Under the pieces are notes generated by a model, which was not told the origin of the DNA, ran no database searches, and worked only from the letters and a program-made list of their open reading frames with translations. A stretch of 64,000 nt of DNA from Loxodes magnus (lineage: Eukaryota; Ciliophora; Karyorelictea; Loxodida; Loxodidae): the NCBI GenBank assembly GCA_946699065.1, contig CAMPDV010000430.1, positions 215,633-279,632 of the forward strand, written 5' to 3'. Both the position numbers and the translations under genes were made by a program. The first letter of the stretch is position 1, and every line of letters starts with the position of its first letter. Shown piece by piece: positions 61,694 through 64,000 of the stretch.

Positions 61694-63016
61694 TTATACT
61701 TGATTAATGGAAATATCGACACTCACGTTTACCTGCAGAGACTAATTATTAGCATCGAACGTTATTTCACTGTTTACTAGTTGGCTTTCATTCTTTTTAT
61801 CTTAACTGTCATATTCTAAATAATCTCTTCTGCATATACAACATTTGGTGCTTATTTTAAATCAATAATCTATACACTCTTTGTGATAGTAATGATTGCA
61901 TGGAAGTTTTCTTAATAAATCTTGGTTTTTAAAATTACATAAGCAAATGGAGCAAGCTATATCAGTAAAATTAGAATAATTGACTACTGCATTGTAATTT
62001 AGAATAGGAAACTTTTCTTATAACATAAGTTTAGATATTTATTAGTTATTAGTTTACTCTTAGCGTTATGCATAAATTCTCTATGAAGTACGAATAATCC
62101 TCTTACATATCTTTTAAAGGCAGAAGGTTACTAATATCATATTAAAAATAACAGCTCCTATAATGCATCACATCACTATGTTCAATTCATCTTTACTTTG
62201 AACTTCTAACTTTATCGATAAGTTCAATTATGAATCTTTTTCCTTTATAAGTTTGAAATATCAAAGACCATCGGTAAATTTATAAGTAGTAGTTATATTA
62301 GAAGTAGCTGTTATCATTTTTTAATAGTTCTATTCAGTAGGTAAAATAGAATTTCCATAGCTTTCATGCTTTATTAGTATTATAATCTTTTGCTAGGTTT
62401 TTATTTTTATTTAATTTACATTACTTAAGAGATAACTATACAGTCACTAAGTCTAAGAAGAATTATCTATAATATTAAATCATTCTCCTATACCTATTTC
62501 AGTTCCTTAGATACTACAGTCGTTACCTATTCATGGATTTCTACACTAGCATCTGCAGTTTTTATCACAAAAACCATTGCTATTACAACTTTTAGGACAT
62601 CTTTAAGATATTGAATAGATGAAAGTTAGGTTATATGTCAAAGGTTGTTATATATCATAATTGATAATGCTCATAGATCAATTCGAAGTAGAGGCATTCA
62701 AGGCTATAAATTAGTATTTCCTATGTTAATTAACTGCATCTCAGTCAGTTATTGGATCTTACTAAATTTAATTAGAACTAGTAGGATATAAAGTGATAGA
62801 GCAATTCCAACTACTACTAATGATATCCATCTATATAGTTAAATAGTTATACTATTCAAAAATTTGCTAGAAGCTGTTATAAGGAGACAAAATAAAACTA
62901 TTAATAGAGAACTATTATTAATACTAATAGTAGGTAAATTTATACTCCATATTCTGAAGATATTCTGCTTAAATAGCTTCTACAATTATAGCAATAAGGA
63001 GTAGAAGCTTAAACAT
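61694..63016 (-). CDS. EGF-TM-RING-H2 protein, unit 3
   Basis: Again 441 codons with signal peptide, EGF-like cluster, transmembrane helix and complete RING-H2 ligands. A few substitutions, for example near 62,235 in the lumenal stalk. Open in frame, so probably functional. Confidence 0.8.
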
Positions 63017-63059
63017 TTATTAACTTTTATTTTCTTACAGCTCTAAATTTATAAATGAG

Positions 63060-63112
63060 TTAACACATAAAAATACGAAAAACTTCGTGTTTATTATATA
63101 TTTACGTGTTAA
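63060..63112. other. nested inverted repeat upstream of the EGF-RING gene, unit 3
   Basis: Same arms and spacing as in unit 2. Confidence 0.5.
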
Positions 63113-64000
63113 AGACTAAAAATTAAATAGGTAGAAAAACTAACCTAATTTATGTTGAATAAGTGTTTACTTAAATTAAAAATTAAATTAAGCATAAATA
63201 ATTAGTTGTATTAAAGCTAGATTGCTAAATTAATATTCTTAGCCAATTTAATTATTCAAGCATTTAAATATATTATATTTATAAAGATTAAGATTATAAA
63301 TTAATAGAAAGAGTAATTGGATAATTGATTGAGTAGTGGTAATGCTCTTCTACTATTTTAGAAATATATAAGGACAATCTAAATAAAAGAAAAGCATTGC
63401 ATATTTTATTACTTTGAAGTTAGAAACTAAAAATGTATATTTAGCTAAGAAGTATTAGTTATAAAAGAATTATAATTTATTCTTAAATACTCTAGATATA
63501 TTTAAAAGATATAGATATAGAATAAATAATGATGATGATATATTTAAACTATTATATATAAGAAGTGATGGAAAGAGATAAAAAGGTGATAATTGAGAGA
63601 TAAATAGATGTAATGAAGTAAAAGAAACAGGATAATTATATATCCCATTACTTGCTTCTCTGTTTATTGAAATGTTTATAAAATATTATAAGATGAATTT
63701 TATTATAATTTTATCATTATAAAAGACTGAAAATAAATTAATATAAATAAAATTAGTATTAAAATTATATATATTATATATATTATATTATAAAAATAAG
63801 CTATAAATAACCAGAAATCTATTCTATCTATATCTAAATAATATAATAATCAATTTTAGCAAGCTTAAATGAAAAGAACTAACTATAAAAATTAGAGAGC
63901 AACTTTATCTTTATCATTTAACCTAATAATTTTATTTTGGAATGTAAATATAATTTAAATTTTTAGGGAAATATTATTAAACTTTTGGTTTATTTTACTA
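63113..64000. other. AT-rich spacer, unit 3
   Basis: Matches the start of 18,556-20,072 in unit 1 with small indels. No gene seen before the window edge. Confidence 0.5.

Larger units (their letters stand above)
55941..64000 (+). repeat. tandem 22-kb unit 3, cut by the window edge
   Basis: Contains LINE copy 3, the EGF-RING gene and part of the following spacer. The window ends before the expected tRNA-Glu. Confidence 0.92.

Noticed and set aside
1..64000. Tetrahymena/Paramecium code (TAR = Gln, TGA = stop)
   Set aside because: TGA lies inside conserved domains at Trp positions in every identified gene, so TGA cannot be a simple stop.
1..64000. Blepharisma-type code (TGA = Trp, TAA/TAG = stop) or Euplotes code
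   Set aside because: TAA and TAG occur many times inside the kinase, RING and RT domains at Gln-compatible positions, and TGA fits Trp rather than Cys.

Overview
The window looks like nuclear DNA of a ciliate with a far-reaching codon reassignment. It is very AT-rich, has long stretches without genes, and the standard code gives no ORF above 87 codons. When TAA and TAG are read as Gln and TGA as Trp, recognisable proteins appear at once: a kinase-MORN-WD40 fusion, an EGF-TM-RING protein, a RING-kelch protein and a LINE polyprotein. TGA falls where Trp is expected, for example in the WD dipeptide of a WD40 blade, the W of a MORN repeat and the W after a RING-H2 cysteine. This fits a karyorelict-type code (NCBI table 27, e.g. 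Loxodes relatives) or the Condylostoma code (table 28). Short introns (candidates of 20 and 56 nt) and gene ends at TGA make the karyorelict type slightly more likely. Because no codon is an unconditional stop, gene ends below are estimates and open frames alone are weak evidence.

Layout: 1-11,380 is single-copy. It holds a WD40 gene fragment, a poorly resolved + strand coding-like stretch with a duplicated segment, a minus-strand RING-kelch gene (5,862-7,307) and an array of about 25 units of a ~98-bp tandem repeat (about 7,880-10,330). From 11,380 to the right edge the sequence is a head-to-tail tandem array of a ~22-kb unit: unit 1 11,380-33,432, unit 2 33,433-55,940 and part of unit 3 55,941-64,000. 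Each unit runs: a ~5.5-kb LINE-type retrotransposon (+), an EGF-TM-RING-H2 gene (-), a tRNA-Glu(UUC) gene (-), about 4 kb of AT-rich spacer with palindromes, a ~1,700-residue kinase-MORN-WD40 gene (+), and a probable unidentified gene with hydrophobic stretches (+).

The array begins at the 5' end of the first LINE, which suggests unequal recombination between LINE copies. The three LINEs share frameshifts, so they were probably multiplied with the unit rather than by separate insertions. The host genes stay open in every copy. The N-terminal half of the kinase-MORN-WD40 gene has diverged strongly between units 1 and 2, while most of the rest of the unit is almost identical. Unit 2 also carries a 417-bp insertion flanked by 15-bp direct repeats that unit 1 lacks.
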